Positions 15,586-24,636 are shown, counted from the first letter of the stretch. The stretch is 64,000 nucleotides of DNA from CALCEB01 sp035531475 (GCA_035531475.1 DATKST010000192.1:1-64000), one strand, 5' to 3'. Program-made: numbers and translations. Notes: generated by a model not told the origin, from the sequence alone.

Positions 15586-16959
15586 TTGCTGCCAGACGCT
15601 ATTGGGCTGATTGCGGGAGCCAGCGGCTCAGCCCCGGCAGCATCCCTGTCTCACGGAGCGCTGTTGCTCAACCGGCTGTTCAAGCTCGATGAAAACCGAA
15701 CCACGGTGCGGCGGGAGGTGTTGGGTGGCCTGACCACGTTCATGACAATGGCCTACATCATCGTGGTCAATCCGCAGATTCTCTCCGAGGCTGGAATGCC
15801 GGTGCAGGGAGTTCTTTTTGCCACCTGCGTCTCCGCGGCCGTGGCCACGCTGGTGATGGGACTGTGGGCGAACTATCCGATTGCGCTTGCGCCCGGCATG
15901 TCCCTGAACGCCTATTTCACCTATTCGATCGTTCTCGGCAGGGGCGTACCGTGGCAAACGGCGCTGGGCGTGGTATTCCTTTCGGGGGTTCTCTTCCTGC
16001 TGCTCACGTTGACGCGGGTGCGCGAGCAGATTGTGAACGGCATTCCGGATTGCCTGAAGCACAGCACCGCGGCGGGGATCGGGCTTTTTATCGCCTTCGT
16101 GGGGCTGAAGAACGCCAAGCTGGTGGTGGCGGCGAAGTCCACGTTCGTGGGCTTGGGCAGCTTCGCCGACCCCCAGGTGCAGATCGCCACCTTCGGACTG
16201 CTGCTGACGGCGGTACTCATGGCGCGGAAAGTCAAAGGTGCCATTCTGCTTGGCATTTTTGCGACAATGGTTGCAGGAATTCTTCGGGGTCTCGGCCAGT
16301 GGCCGAAAAGCCTCATTTCTTTGCCCCATCCCTCGGGCACTTTGCTGAAACTGAATCTGACCGGCGCCTTGCATCTCGGACTGGCGGAGATTATTTTTGC
16401 CTTCTTCTTTGTGGACCTGTTTGACAATGTGGGGACGCTGGTGGGCGTTTGCGAACAGGGCGGCTTCATGCAGGATGGCAATTTGCCCCGCGCCAGCCGC
16501 GCTCTGCTGGCCGACGCCGTGGGGACCATCTTCGGTTCGCTGACGGGAACTTCCACCGTCACCAGTTACATTGAAAGCGCCACGGGGGTGGCGGCTGGGG
16601 CGCGAACCGGGCTCGGCAACCTGGTGATTGCGGGATTATTTCTGGCGGCGCTGTTCTTTTCGCCGCTGGTCAGCGCCATTCCCGGTTATGCCACGGCGCC
16701 GGTGCTGGTTCTGGTGGGTGCGCTGATGTGCCAATCCGTGGCCCACGTGCGCTGGACCGAATTCAGCGAAGCCTTCCCGGCGTTCATCACCTTGCTGGCA
16801 ACACCTTTGACCTTCAGCGTAGCGACGGGATTGAGCCTGGGTCTGATCGCCTATACGCTGATGAAGCTCGGCTCCGGAAAGCGCCGCGAGATCAGTGTTC
16901 TGATCTGGGTTTTGACGCTTCTGTTTTTGCTGCGGTATGCGTACTTGGCTGTGCAGTGA
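15586..16959 (+). CDS. NCS2-family purine permease (AzgA/PbuG-like)
   Basis: 457 residues from a TTG at 15586; an alternative TTG at 15664 would start at LLNRLFKLDENRTTVRREV, closer to the usual family N-terminus. The protein is mostly membrane segments, with family motifs GGLTTFMTMAYIIVVNPQIL, APGMSLNAYFTYSIV, FFFVDLFDNVGTLVGVCEQ and LTGTSTVTSYIESATGVAAG. Members import adenine, guanine or hypoxanthine by proton symport; the AzgA/PbuG branch is suggested by these motifs. Salvage enzymes Apt (23111) and DeoB (44986) lie elsewhere in the window. It converges with the selenoprotein gene downstream. Confidence 0.92.
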   Translation: MLPDAIGLIAGASGSAPAASLSHGALLLNRLFKLDENRTTVRREVLGGLTTFMTMAYIIVVNPQILSEAGMPVQGVLFATCVSAAVATLVMGLWANYPIALAPGMSLNAYFTYSIVLGRGVPWQTALGVVFLSGVLFLLLTLTRVREQIVNGIPDCLKHSTAAGIGLFIAFVGLKNAKLVVAAKSTFVGLGSFADPQVQIATFGLLLTAVLMARKVKGAILLGIFATMVAGILRGLGQWPKSLISLPHPSGTLLKLNLTGALHLGLAEIIFAFFFVDLFDNVGTLVGVCEQGGFMQDGNLPRASRALLADAVGTIFGSLTGTSTVTSYIESATGVAAGARTGLGNLVIAGLFLAALFFSPLVSAIPGYATAPVLVLVGALMCQSVAHVRWTEFSEAFPAFITLLATPLTFSVATGLSLGLIAYTLMKLGSGKRREISVLIWVLTLLFLLRYAYLAVQ

Positions 16960-17050
16960 ACACTGACGATTCCTGCTGGGATCGCGAATGACGATTGCCT
17001 TGTTTCAAACGCGACGTGGGAAAATCCAGGCTGAAACGCTCAGGGCAGTA

Positions 17051-17806
17051 TCACCCTTTGCCCGGTATTGGCGCAGGGCGGGCGGCTGAGGGGTGGGCCT
17101 CTTCCTGCGATTCCGAAAGTATTTTCTGGAGCGTTGCTGCCACATTCGCTGGGTGGAAGCCATATGGACCGGCCTCCGACTTATAGGCGATCTTGCCGTT
17201 ACGGTCGATGACGTAGAGGCGGTCGGGCCATCCGGTGTAGGCGCGCTCGGTGGAATTTTGAGAGTCGTCCACAATGGCGGGGAACTTGATTCCTAGCTTG
17301 GTCAGGCAAGTCTCGGCGGCGGCGCAGCGTTCATTGAGGTTCTTGCTGCTGGGCAGAAAAATGTGAGCTTTGATGTTGTCCTCGTCCTGCCAGGCATCGA
17401 TGGGATGCGCCTCCTCGATATAGACCACGTAGAAGGCCACGCGATCACGATACTGTTCGTAAAGTTTGTTGAGCGCGGGAACCTCCCGGCGAAAGGGCGG
17501 TCAAGTGTAGCTGCCGAAAACCAGCACCACGGGCCGCTTGCCGCGAAACGATGTGAGTTGGACCAAGGACTTTTTGTCCTCGGTGGGCAGCGTGAAGGCC
17601 GGTGCGGCATCGCTCACTTGCAGCGGTCCATCGCGGGCAAATAGCCAAAGGGGCTTGAATGGAATTACCGCGAAAGCGAATCCCGGCACGTGCCGCATGA
17701 TGCGTCCGAAGCGCTCCGGAGGCTGCTTCATCACGGCCACCGTCGCGCCCAGCAGAACGATATAGGCGGGGATGGCAATCAGTATGATCTGGGCAAGTCT
17801 GCGCAT
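17051..17806 (-). CDS. iodothyronine-deiodinase-like selenoprotein (UGA = Sec102)
   Basis: Read through an in-frame TGA at 17503-17501, this gives 251 residues. An N-terminal membrane anchor (about 4-26) precedes a thioredoxin-fold domain. The UGA sits in VLVFGSYT-U-PPF, the hallmark of iodothyronine deiodinases. Relative to Sec102 the sequence keeps Ser at -3, Thr at -1, Tyr at +27 (Tyr129), Glu at +30 (Glu132) and His at +32 (His134 in EEAHP). This is the spacing I recall for the mouse DIO3 active site. The C-terminal half also matches the family (WPDRLYVIDRNGKIAYKSEAGPYGFHP). A bacterial-type SECIS hairpin follows the UGA. The bacterial substrate is unknown; a peroxidase or reductive dehalogenase role is possible. 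A conventional gene caller would split it in two. No sel genes are in the window. Confidence 0.88.
17473..17490 (-). promoter_or_regulatory. candidate bacterial SECIS hairpin
   Basis: In the message, nucleotides 13-25 after the UGA form CGGGA-GGU-UCCCG, extended by two more pairs (nt 11-12 with 27-28) across a one-base bulge. The GGU loop at nt 18-20 is close in position and sequence to the GGUCU loop of E. coli fdhF, which SelB recognises. Confidence 0.7.
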
Positions 17807-18010
17807 CACGAATAACTCGAACGCCTCATCGTAAAAGCGCCAGGGCAGAATTGAAAATATGAAACCGAACTCTGAAGTGGTAGAACTGATTCACGCCGCA
17901 TATCCCCTGTGGGGTCGAGGCCTCTGAGTGGGAGAGGGAAACGAGACATCGTAGCCGCTCCGGTTTCGAACGGTCAGATTGCCGGGCTATCCACGCTCCG
18001 GCAAAGCATG

Positions 18011-18562
18011 TCATCTCAGGATTTCCGAGAGAAGCAATGAGAATCCGCTCATTAATTCAGGTTCCTCGAACCTGTCGCCGGCCTTGGCGCTGCGAACTTC
18101 GGGTTCTAGTTTGCCCGGGACATAACGGTAGGCAAGCTGAGTATTCGGGTACAAGAGCCACAATGCTTTTGCTCCGGCCTCGAGGTATTGCGATACTTTC
18201 AATAGGAGGTCAGCGGCGCGGTCGTTTTTCGAAACAATTTCAACCGCGAGATCCGGGGCCACGGGCAGCGGGACTTGATCAAGGTTCACGCCCTCCAGGT
18301 GCTCGGCCCGGATAAAGGCCACGTCAGGTCTGCGCACAACTTCGCCCGCCAGCTTCAAATCGGTTTCACTGGTAACGCCACCGAGCTTCCGGCTAAAGAC
18401 GAACTGCCGCAACGCAGCATTTAATTGGTCACGGAGTTCATTGTGGAGGTAACTCGAAGAAGGTGTCACAATCAGCTCCCCTTCGCTTAATTCGTATCGC
18501 ACCCCTTCGGGCTCCTGCAGGGCGGCATATTCCTCAACAGTAAGCAGAGTCTTGGTTGCCAT
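18011..18562 (-). CDS. Uma2-family (DUF820) putative restriction-like endonuclease
   Basis: 183 residues. It has the Uma2 pattern: LTVEEYAALQEPEGVRYELSEGE at the N-terminus, VRRPDVAFI with the metal-binding Asp, and LAVEIVSKNDRAADLLLKV giving the E-x-K-type end of a PD-(D/E)XK core. The C-terminus YRYVPGKLEPEVRS is also typical. These proteins are expanded in Acidobacteria and Cyanobacteria; their role is not firmly known and they may be nucleases of mobile or selfish origin. The gene stands alone. Confidence 0.88.
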   Translation of the reverse strand: MATKTLLTVEEYAALQEPEGVRYELSEGELIVTPSSSYLHNELRDQLNAALRQFVFSRKLGGVTSETDLKLAGEVVRRPDVAFIRAEHLEGVNLDQVPLPVAPDLAVEIVSKNDRAADLLLKVSQYLEAGAKALWLLYPNTQLAYRYVPGKLEPEVRSAKAGDRFEEPELMSGFSLLLSEILR

Positions 18563-18813
18563 GGGTTACTCCTCTTTACTTAAGTTTATCACGCGACGGC
18601 ACATTTTTCAGTTTCCCGGCGTGAATGCGCGAATCGCACCCGGTAGTTGCTGGTGCGGCGGTCCTCGACTGCGTCGGGGTAAACTTCGCCCGCCGCTACA
18701 GCAGCCATGTTTCGCAAGTGCCGAGCAGCGGTTGTACTTGCCCAGCGTTGAGGTAACAAGCTACAATCATCCCGTTTCAGCGGCTCCCGAAGCCTGCTTT
18801 GGTGCTTCTGCCT

Positions 18814-19191
18814 ATGCCTGAACCCAATGGTAAAGCCGGTGAACACCTCGCCAATGAGCGGACTTTCCTGGCTTGGATCCGCACCAGCATCAGCATCATC
18901 GTCTTTGGCTTCGTGGTTGCCAAGTTTGGCATCACTTTGCGGCAATTTCTCCGCCTCCAGAATGAGCCGGGACACAACAGCACCCTTTCGCTGGCGATCG
19001 GAATAGGCTTCATGGTCATGGGTGTTTTCATGGCCTTGGTGGCCATGATCCGCTATCGCTTCACCCTGCGGCGCCTCGAAACCAACCAGTTCCAGCCGGC
19101 GCGCGGGATCATTGTGTTTCTGGGCCTGCTCACTGCGCTGTTCGGTCTGATTCTGGCCGCCTACCTGGTGTTCACCGCACATTCCTTCTGA
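18814..19191 (+). CDS. DUF202 (YidH-like) inner membrane protein
   Basis: 125 residues from the ATG at 18814. HLANERTFLAWIRTSISIIVFG is the DUF202 signature, and three membrane segments are visible (about 25-45, 65-85 and 100-122). Small inner-membrane protein of unknown role. The upstream frame extension of five codons to a TTG is not needed. Confidence 0.85.
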   Translation: MPEPNGKAGEHLANERTFLAWIRTSISIIVFGFVVAKFGITLRQFLRLQNEPGHNSTLSLAIGIGFMVMGVFMALVAMIRYRFTLRRLETNQFQPARGIIVFLGLLTALFGLILAAYLVFTAHSF

Positions 19192-19220
19192 AGTATCGCC
19201 GGGGGCGCATCCACCGCTTG

Positions 19221-19242
19221 CGACCACAAGGGCCGCCCCTAC
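19221..19242. repeat. family F repeat, short copy
   Basis: GCGACCACAAGGGCCGCCCCTA, a fragment of the GTAGGGGCGACC palindrome family seen at 41792, 46170, 58812 and 62818. Confidence 0.6.
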
Positions 19243-19299
19243 GGGATTTCAAAGGCCAAGCCTTTGGCTGGGTGACATGACCCCGTGGCCGCTGCCCCA

Positions 19300-19674
19300 T
19301 CAGTGCGAGATTAGAAGCGCAATGGCCAAGGGGAGAAACAACAGGACTGCAAAAAGCAACCAGGCGGCGGGATGGCCGAAATTTAAGGTGTGGCCCACGC
19401 TCTCAATTTTCTCTACGAAAATCGAAGGGTCTTCGCGGTTGACATAGTACATTCCGGCCTTCCAATGGCTGTGATTTTGCCGGTCAATTTCCAATCGGGT
19501 TTGAGGTGAAGCGGCTGGCCGCGACTTGTTGGCCAGGGATGCTTTCTTCAGGTTGTTCCTTCGGCGCTGCATCCGAGCCGTTTGCAGGACGACAACGAGA
19601 GCGAAGATCAGGGTGAGGAACACGATCAATGGAATATTCGGTTGCTCATCAGGGTTCGCCCTTAGCGGGAGCAT
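19300..19674 (-). CDS. DUF5808-type membrane protein
   Basis: 124 residues. Membrane segments lie at about 14-32 (PLIVFLTLIFALVVVLQ) and 102-122 (AAWLLFAVLLFLPLAIALL). Between them is the DUF5808 motif: HWKAGMYYVNREDPSIFVEK followed by GHTLNFGHP. The family is small and of unknown function. Divergent from the DUF202 gene by position only. Confidence 0.75.
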   Translation of the reverse strand: MLPLRANPDEQPNIPLIVFLTLIFALVVVLQTARMQRRRNNLKKASLANKSRPAASPQTRLEIDRQNHSHWKAGMYYVNREDPSIFVEKIESVGHTLNFGHPAAWLLFAVLLFLPLAIALLISH

Positions 19675-19845
19675 GGCGGTCCAGCCGAAACTTGCCTATT
19701 GGCATATCTGCGGCGTCGCGTTTACGTCCGGGCCGTGCCCAAAACGGCCTTCCAGGGATTTTTCCGGCAACATCATGGCATTGATCTCCGTGGCGTCAGG
19801 ATGGATTGGGGTCGAGGGCAGAGGACGGGCACGCGACGGTCAAAT

Positions 19846-20613
19846 TCAGGCGAAATGAATCCCAATCAGAAAACGTCCGATGAAGAAGTCAACGAGAATG
19901 ATTAGGACGGAGGCAACAACCACGGCTTGGGTGGTGGAGCGCCCCACTCCCTGCGTTCCGCCTTCCGTGTGCAAGCCGAAATAGCAGCCCACCAGGGCGA
20001 TGATGGCGCCGAAGAAAAAGGGTTTGACGAGACCCTGGGCAACGTCGTGGAAAGTGAGGGATTGGTACGCCATCGTCCAATATTCCGCCGTCGTCAGCTT
20101 GGCGACGCTGAAACTGACGAGATAGCCGCCGACCATGCCGATGAAGTCCGAGAGAATGGTGAGCAGGGGGAGCATGGTGAGGGTGGCGTAAAGCCTCGGG
20201 GTGACAAGTTTGCGCGAGGGATCGGCGCCGAGCGCCCGCAGGGCGTCAATCTGCTCGCTGACCAGCATGGAACCGATTTCCGAGGCGATGCCGGAGCTGT
20301 TGCGGCCGGCGACGACGATCGCCGTGAACACCGGACCCAGTTCGCGCACCAGGGAAACAGCGACGGCTTCACCCATCAGGGACACTTCGCCAAAGTTTTG
20401 CAGGGTGCGATAGGTCTGAAGCGCCAGGATGGCGCCGGTGAAAAAGCCGGTGAGCAACACAATTGAGAGCGAACCGACGCCAATAGCGTCCATCTGGGCG
20501 ACGGTGTCCGTATAGTAGCGCGGCGCGGAAAAGGCATTGAGGAAAGCGTTGGCTGTGAGCTGGGTGAAGTCTTGGAGCGCCAGAACCTTGCGCTTGAAGT
20601 AGGTTTCTATCAA
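19846..20613 (-). CDS. mlaE: MlaE/YrbE-family ABC permease
   Basis: 255 residues with five or six membrane segments. Family motifs are clear: GVGSLSIVLLTGFFTGAILA, SLVRELGPVFTAIVVAGRNSS and EIGSMLVSEQIDALRALGADP. MlaE is the membrane subunit of the complex that moves phospholipids between inner and outer membrane, with MlaF (ATPase) and MlaD (MCE protein). Neither partner gene is next to it here, so the complex must be completed from another locus. The start codon is followed by a conserved amphipathic N-terminus. Confidence 0.93.
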   Translation of the reverse strand: MIETYFKRKVLALQDFTQLTANAFLNAFSAPRYYTDTVAQMDAIGVGSLSIVLLTGFFTGAILALQTYRTLQNFGEVSLMGEAVAVSLVRELGPVFTAIVVAGRNSSGIASEIGSMLVSEQIDALRALGADPSRKLVTPRLYATLTMLPLLTILSDFIGMVGGYLVSFSVAKLTTAEYWTMAYQSLTFHDVAQGLVKPFFFGAIIALVGCYFGLHTEGGTQGVGRSTTQAVVVASVLIILVDFFIGRFLIGIHFA

Positions 20614-20761
20614 TGCTTTCTCCAGGAGTTCACGACGGATTCATCAAAGGACTGACCTTGAAATCTATCCGGCGCTCGCATCGAAGTCAAGCAGAACTGA
20701 GTCACTACCGCGCCGGAGAGATTTTCTTGGAGTCTGGCCAAGATGTGTATAGGATATTTCC

Positions 20762-21667
20762 ATGATGGCTGCCGGCAAGTTCAAGATTGGGTTGATTCAG
20801 ATGGAGATGGTTGAGGACTGCGGGCAAAATCTCTCTCACGCCATCGATCGGATTCAGCGGGCGGCTGCGGCAGGCGCCGGAATCATCTGCCTGCCGGAAC
20901 TCTTTCGTTCGCCCTACCTTTGCCAGCGCCAGGACCCCTCCCTGTTCGATCTGGCGGAGCCGATTCCGGGGCCTACCACCGAAGCATTGGGTGAAATTGC
21001 GCTCAAGACGAAGACGACCCTGATCGCGCCAATTTTTGAAAAACGCGCGCCGGGCGTTTATCACAACAGTTCAGCCATCTTAAGTCCCGAAGGGAAAGTG
21101 GCGGGAATTTACCGGAAAATGCACATTCCCGATGACCCCGCCTACTATGAAAAATACTATTTTACGCCGGGCGATCTGGGATTTCCGGCGTTCGACACTC
21201 CGGCGGGAAAGATTTCCGTACTAATTTGTTGGGACCAGTGGTTCCCGGAGGGAGCGCGACTGGCGGCTTTGCGAGGTGGACAAGTGATCTTCTATCCGAC
21301 GGCGATCGGCTGGCATCCCGCAGAAAAGGAAAAGTACGGAAGAGATCAACGCGAAGCCTGGCGGACCATGCAGCGATCCCACGCCATTGCCAACGGTGTT
21401 TACGTCGCCGCGGTGAACCGGACGGGCCACGAGAGGCCCTCGGCGGACACCGCCGGGATAGAATTCTGGGGTTCTTCCTTCGTTTGTGATCCCTTTGGGG
21501 TGGTGCTGGCGGAGGCTGCGGCGGACCGCGAAGAAAATCTGATTGTGGAGGTCGATCCCGCCCGCATTGAAGAGGTTCGCCGCCACTGGCCTTTTCTGCG
21601 TGACCGCAGAATTGATGCGTACACCGGCATTGACCAGCGATATCTAGGTGGCGAGCCACGTTCTTAG
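20762..21667 (+). CDS. aguB: N-carbamoylputrescine amidase-like carbon-nitrogen hydrolase
   Basis: 301 residues. The nitrilase-superfamily triad is Glu46 (LPELF), Lys119 (YRKMHIPDD) and Cys156 (ICWDQWFPE). The segments DPAYYEKYYFTPGD, AALRGGQVIFYPTAIGWHP and GIEFWGSSFVCDPFG are those of the AguB branch, which hydrolyses N-carbamoylputrescine to putrescine, CO2 and ammonia in polyamine synthesis from agmatine. No agmatine deiminase gene is adjacent. The second Met codon may be the true start. A weak TTGGAG-N17-TAGGAT promoter lies directly upstream. Confidence 0.9.
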   Translation: MMAAGKFKIGLIQMEMVEDCGQNLSHAIDRIQRAAAAGAGIICLPELFRSPYLCQRQDPSLFDLAEPIPGPTTEALGEIALKTKTTLIAPIFEKRAPGVYHNSSAILSPEGKVAGIYRKMHIPDDPAYYEKYYFTPGDLGFPAFDTPAGKISVLICWDQWFPEGARLAALRGGQVIFYPTAIGWHPAEKEKYGRDQREAWRTMQRSHAIANGVYVAAVNRTGHERPSADTAGIEFWGSSFVCDPFGVVLAEAAADREENLIVEVDPARIEEVRRHWPFLRDRRIDAYTGIDQRYLGGEPRS

Positions 21668-21716
21668 ACTGGATTGTTCAAGAAACCCCCAATATGGGTG
21701 GTGGCATCATTTGCTT

Positions 21717-21790
21717 GCTGTAGCGGCGGTCTCTGACCGCCGACTTTTATTTTTCAACAGCTTCCGGCGGTCAGAGACCGCCGCTACAGC
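21717..21790 (-). repeat. 74-bp palindromic repeat, family A, copy 2
   Basis: Same length and arms as the copy at 1524 but inverted; the centre reads CTTTTATTTTTCAACAG. Followed by AACTGCGCCACTACCC. Confidence 0.9.
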
Positions 21791-21892
21791 AAACTGCGCC
21801 ACTACCCAAATATGACCTCTGGAATAATCCGGGATAGGCGAGGTCTTGGCCAAAGAGCCGCAACGGACTTGAGGTCATCGGAGAGTGAACTC

Positions 21893-22888
21893 ATGCGAGT
21901 TCTGGTGACGGGCGGTGCAGGATATATTGGCAGCCATACGGCGAAGGCGCTGGCCCGGACCGGGCATGATGTCCTGGTGCTTGACGACTTGAGCGGTGGC
22001 CACCGGTGGGCCGTTAAATGGGGAAAATTATTGGAGGGTGACGTTCTGAATGCGGACTTTCTGCGCCAATGCTTCCGGCACAATCAGATTGATGCCGTCA
22101 TCCATTTTGCGGGAGTGATTCAAGTGGGTGAATCCGTGAAGAATCCCAGCAAATATTTCCGCATCAACACGGAGGGGACCCTGCGGTTGCTGGACGCCAT
22201 GCAGGAAGAGGACGTGAAGCCCATTGTGTTTTCATCTTCCGCGGCAATCTATGGAACGCCGCTCCAAGTGCCGATCCCGGAGGATCATCCGGCCAATCCG
22301 GTGAGCCCATATGGTGAATCGAAGCTTGCGGTGGAGCGGATTTTGCACTGGTATGGGAACGCCTACGGCATCCGCTGGGCGGCGCTGCGCTACTTCAACG
22401 CTTCCGGGGCGGATCTCGATGGCGAATTGGGCGAGGGACATGATCCTGAGAGCCACCTGATTCCGCTGGTGATCAAAGCCGCTCTCGGCCAGATTCCACA
22501 GGTAGAGATTTACGGCACGGACTATCCTACGCCGGATGGTACGGCAATCCGCGACTACATTCATGTGGGGGACCTGGCGGAGGCTCACGTGCGCGCTTTG
22601 CACTACCTGGTGGACGGCGGGGAGAGCACCGCGCTGAATCTGGGCACGGGAGAAGGCCATTCGGTCCGCACAGTGATCGACGCGGTGAATCGCTGCGCGG
22701 CCAAAACCAGTGATGGCGCACGGCCTGTTTCTTTTCGCGAAGCGCCGCGCCGGGCCGGTGATCCGGCCTCATTGGTGGCTGATCCTTCGCGGGCCAAGAA
22801 AGTATTGCACTGGACACCGGAACACTCGGGGCTGGAGCAGATTGTAGGCAGCGCCTGGGCCTGGCACCGGTCGAGAGCCGGCGATTGA
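21893..22888 (+). CDS. galE: UDP-glucose 4-epimerase
   Basis: 331 residues from the ATG at 21893; the frame is open upstream but MRVLVTGGAGYIGSHTAKAL is the usual N-terminus with the NAD-binding GxxGxxG. The catalytic Ser and Tyr-x3-Lys are in VFSSSAAIYG and SPYGESKLAVE. DGTAIRDYIHVGDLAEAHVR and ALNLGTGEGHSVRTVI are further GalE motifs. It interconverts UDP-glucose and UDP-galactose for surface polysaccharides and the Leloir pathway. No gal genes are adjacent. Confidence 0.95.
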   Translation: MRVLVTGGAGYIGSHTAKALARTGHDVLVLDDLSGGHRWAVKWGKLLEGDVLNADFLRQCFRHNQIDAVIHFAGVIQVGESVKNPSKYFRINTEGTLRLLDAMQEEDVKPIVFSSSAAIYGTPLQVPIPEDHPANPVSPYGESKLAVERILHWYGNAYGIRWAALRYFNASGADLDGELGEGHDPESHLIPLVIKAALGQIPQVEIYGTDYPTPDGTAIRDYIHVGDLAEAHVRALHYLVDGGESTALNLGTGEGHSVRTVIDAVNRCAAKTSDGARPVSFREAPRRAGDPASLVADPSRAKKVLHWTPEHSGLEQIVGSAWAWHRSRAGD

Positions 22889-22956
22889 ACCCAATGGAGG
22901 TGTTCTGAGTACCACCATCCGCAATTACGGTGACATATTCTTGCAACGTTCTTCAA

Positions 22957-23010
22957 CAACCCCTCTCCCCGCTTGCGGGGAGAGGGGGCGCGCAGCGCCG
23001 GGTGAGGGGG
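22957..23010. repeat. CTCTCCCCGC palindromic repeat, family C, copy 3
   Basis: ACCCCTCTCCCCGCTTGCGG...CAGCGCCGGGTGAGGGG, between galE and apt. Confidence 0.85.
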
Positions 23011-23110
23011 TGCGAGAATCCGTGAACGAACTTACGAAACGCTGCAATAAGGCTCTGGGGCAGGACATCTTGATCGTTTGCAATTTAATGGAAATTTGGC
23101 GGGAGGTTGT

Positions 23111-23632
23111 GTGGAAGAGCTGAAAAAACTTATTCGTGAGATTCCGGACTTTCCCAAGCCGGGAATCTTATTTTATGACATTACCACTCTTTTGAAAGAT
23201 CCCGTCGGCCTGCACCGGGCCGTGGATGCTCTTGCCAACCACTACGTGGGCCGTTCCATTGACAGCGTGGTTGGGATCGAAGCCAGGGGATTCATCTTTG
23301 CACCGATGGTGGCCTACCGGCTCAATGTCGGCTTCGTGCCGGTAAGAAAACCGGGGAAGCTGCCCGCAGCCGTTGAAACCGCCACTTACAAACTGGAGTA
23401 CGGAAAGGATGGGCTGGAGGTCCACCGTGATGCCATCGCTCCGGGGCAGCAAGTGCTCATCATTGATGATCTGCTGGCAACCGGAGGAACCGCGTCTGCG
23501 GTGGCAGGCATGGTGGAACGGCTGGGCGGAAAGGTGGCGGGACTTGGATTCCTGATTGAATTAGACTTTCTGAAGGGCAGGGAACGCTTGCCCGGCTACG
23601 ATGTGCATACCGTTCTGCGGTATGACAAGTGA
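23111..23632 (+). CDS. apt: adenine phosphoribosyltransferase
   Basis: 173 residues from a GTG at 23111, with GGGAGG a few bases upstream; this matches the usual Apt N-terminus (LKKLIREIPDFPKPGILFYD). The PRPP-binding motif is VLIIDDLLATGGTA, and GIEARGFIFAPMVAYRL and VRKPGKLP are conserved Apt segments. It makes AMP from adenine and PRPP in purine salvage. The ATG at 23078 in the same frame lacks a ribosome site. Confidence 0.95.
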   Translation: MEELKKLIREIPDFPKPGILFYDITTLLKDPVGLHRAVDALANHYVGRSIDSVVGIEARGFIFAPMVAYRLNVGFVPVRKPGKLPAAVETATYKLEYGKDGLEVHRDAIAPGQQVLIIDDLLATGGTASAVAGMVERLGGKVAGLGFLIELDFLKGRERLPGYDVHTVLRYDK

Positions 23633-23663
23633 TTCGGATTCTCGGTGGTGTCTCAGTTTGAAT

Positions 23664-23809
23664 TTTTGTGACATGGTTCGCCACCGTCATACCCGCGAAG
23701 GCGGGGATCCATGCTCCGGACAACCCTTTTATCTGCACGAGTTCGGAATGCCACTGCGATATTCGGGGTGGATTCCCGCTTTCGCGGGAATGACGATGAA
23801 GGAACAAAT
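23664..23809 (-). repeat. ATTCCCGCG-type repeat, family B, copy 2
   Basis: About 146 bp, reverse orientation to the copy at 2051 and alike over most of its length, ending GATGAAGGAACAAA. Followed by TTGCGCCACTACCC. Confidence 0.85.
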
Positions 23810-23913
23810 TGCGCCACTACCCAAAAATTAGGTCGGTAGCCGGGATATGTCGTAAAATGGCAATCCTGTCTAGCTTGGCGATTGCGATGTTGACCGGGGA
23901 GGGGATACGAAGA

Positions 23914-24636
23914 ATGGCGGCCCGCGAGGAAATGATGGCACGAATCAGGGCGGCATTGGGCCGCTCTTTGAGCGATGGGCCTCGCGTCCCTAGTTTCGAC
24001 CCATCCGCACTTCCGGAATTGGGCCAAGTCATGCCGCCGATTCTTTCCTCAGATATCATCCCCACATTTGTCCTCGAGTTTGAAAAGGTTTCCACCAAAG
24101 TTTGGCGGGCTACGAGCTTGCCGGAGTTTGACGCGATCCTTTCTGAACTGGTAAAAGCACGAATGGCTGGCTCCGCAGTGGTGTCTCGAAATCCATTGCT
24201 TCAAAGGTTGAGCTTAACGGACCGGCTGAAGAATCTGGGGGTGGATGCGCTGGTGTGGCCGAATACGGAAGTAAGCCCGGAGGCGGAGAGGCTTTTTCGC
24301 GATCGTTGTTTCTCCGCCCCCATTGGGTTTACGGGAGTAGACTATGCGCTTGCTGAAACGGGCAGCTTGGTGGCGAGCAGTTTGACGGAAGGCGCGCAGT
24401 TGGCGTCCCTTGCTCCGCCGGTTCACGTTGCGATTGTCCTGGAAAGCCAGATTGTGGCCACACTGGAGGAGGTATTGGCCGGTGTCGCCATCGCGCCGCC
24501 GCGCTCACCGGGACGGTCCGTGGTCTTCATCACCGGGACCAGCCGGACGGCGGACATCGAACAGATTGTGGTTCTGGGGGTGCATGGCCCGCAGGAGGTC
24601 CATGCGATTTTGATTGCGGATGCCTGCCTTGGCTAA
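23914..24636 (+). CDS. lutC: LUD-domain protein, LutC-like
   Basis: 240 residues from the ATG at 23914 (MAAREEMMARIRAALGR), with a GGGGAGGGG run upstream. The LUD core includes GFTGVDYALAETGSLVASS and HVAIVLESQIVATLEEVLA, and the end SRTADIEQIVVLGVHGPQ is typical. LutC belongs to the LutABC iron-sulfur L-lactate oxidation complex, but lutA and lutB are not nearby, so this may be an orphan or may work with a distant locus. The stop codon lies inside the left end of a MITE-like element. Confidence 0.87.
   Translation: MAAREEMMARIRAALGRSLSDGPRVPSFDPSALPELGQVMPPILSSDIIPTFVLEFEKVSTKVWRATSLPEFDAILSELVKARMAGSAVVSRNPLLQRLSLTDRLKNLGVDALVWPNTEVSPEAERLFRDRCFSAPIGFTGVDYALAETGSLVASSLTEGAQLASLAPPVHVAIVLESQIVATLEEVLAGVAIAPPRSPGRSVVFITGTSRTADIEQIVVLGVHGPQEVHAILIADACLG

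Noticed and set aside
17501..17503. Nonsense mutation splitting a thioredoxin-like gene (pseudogene)
   Set aside because: The frame continues in phase with full conservation after the TGA, the TGA falls exactly at the deiodinase Sec position, and a SECIS-like hairpin follows. Selenocysteine is the simpler reading.
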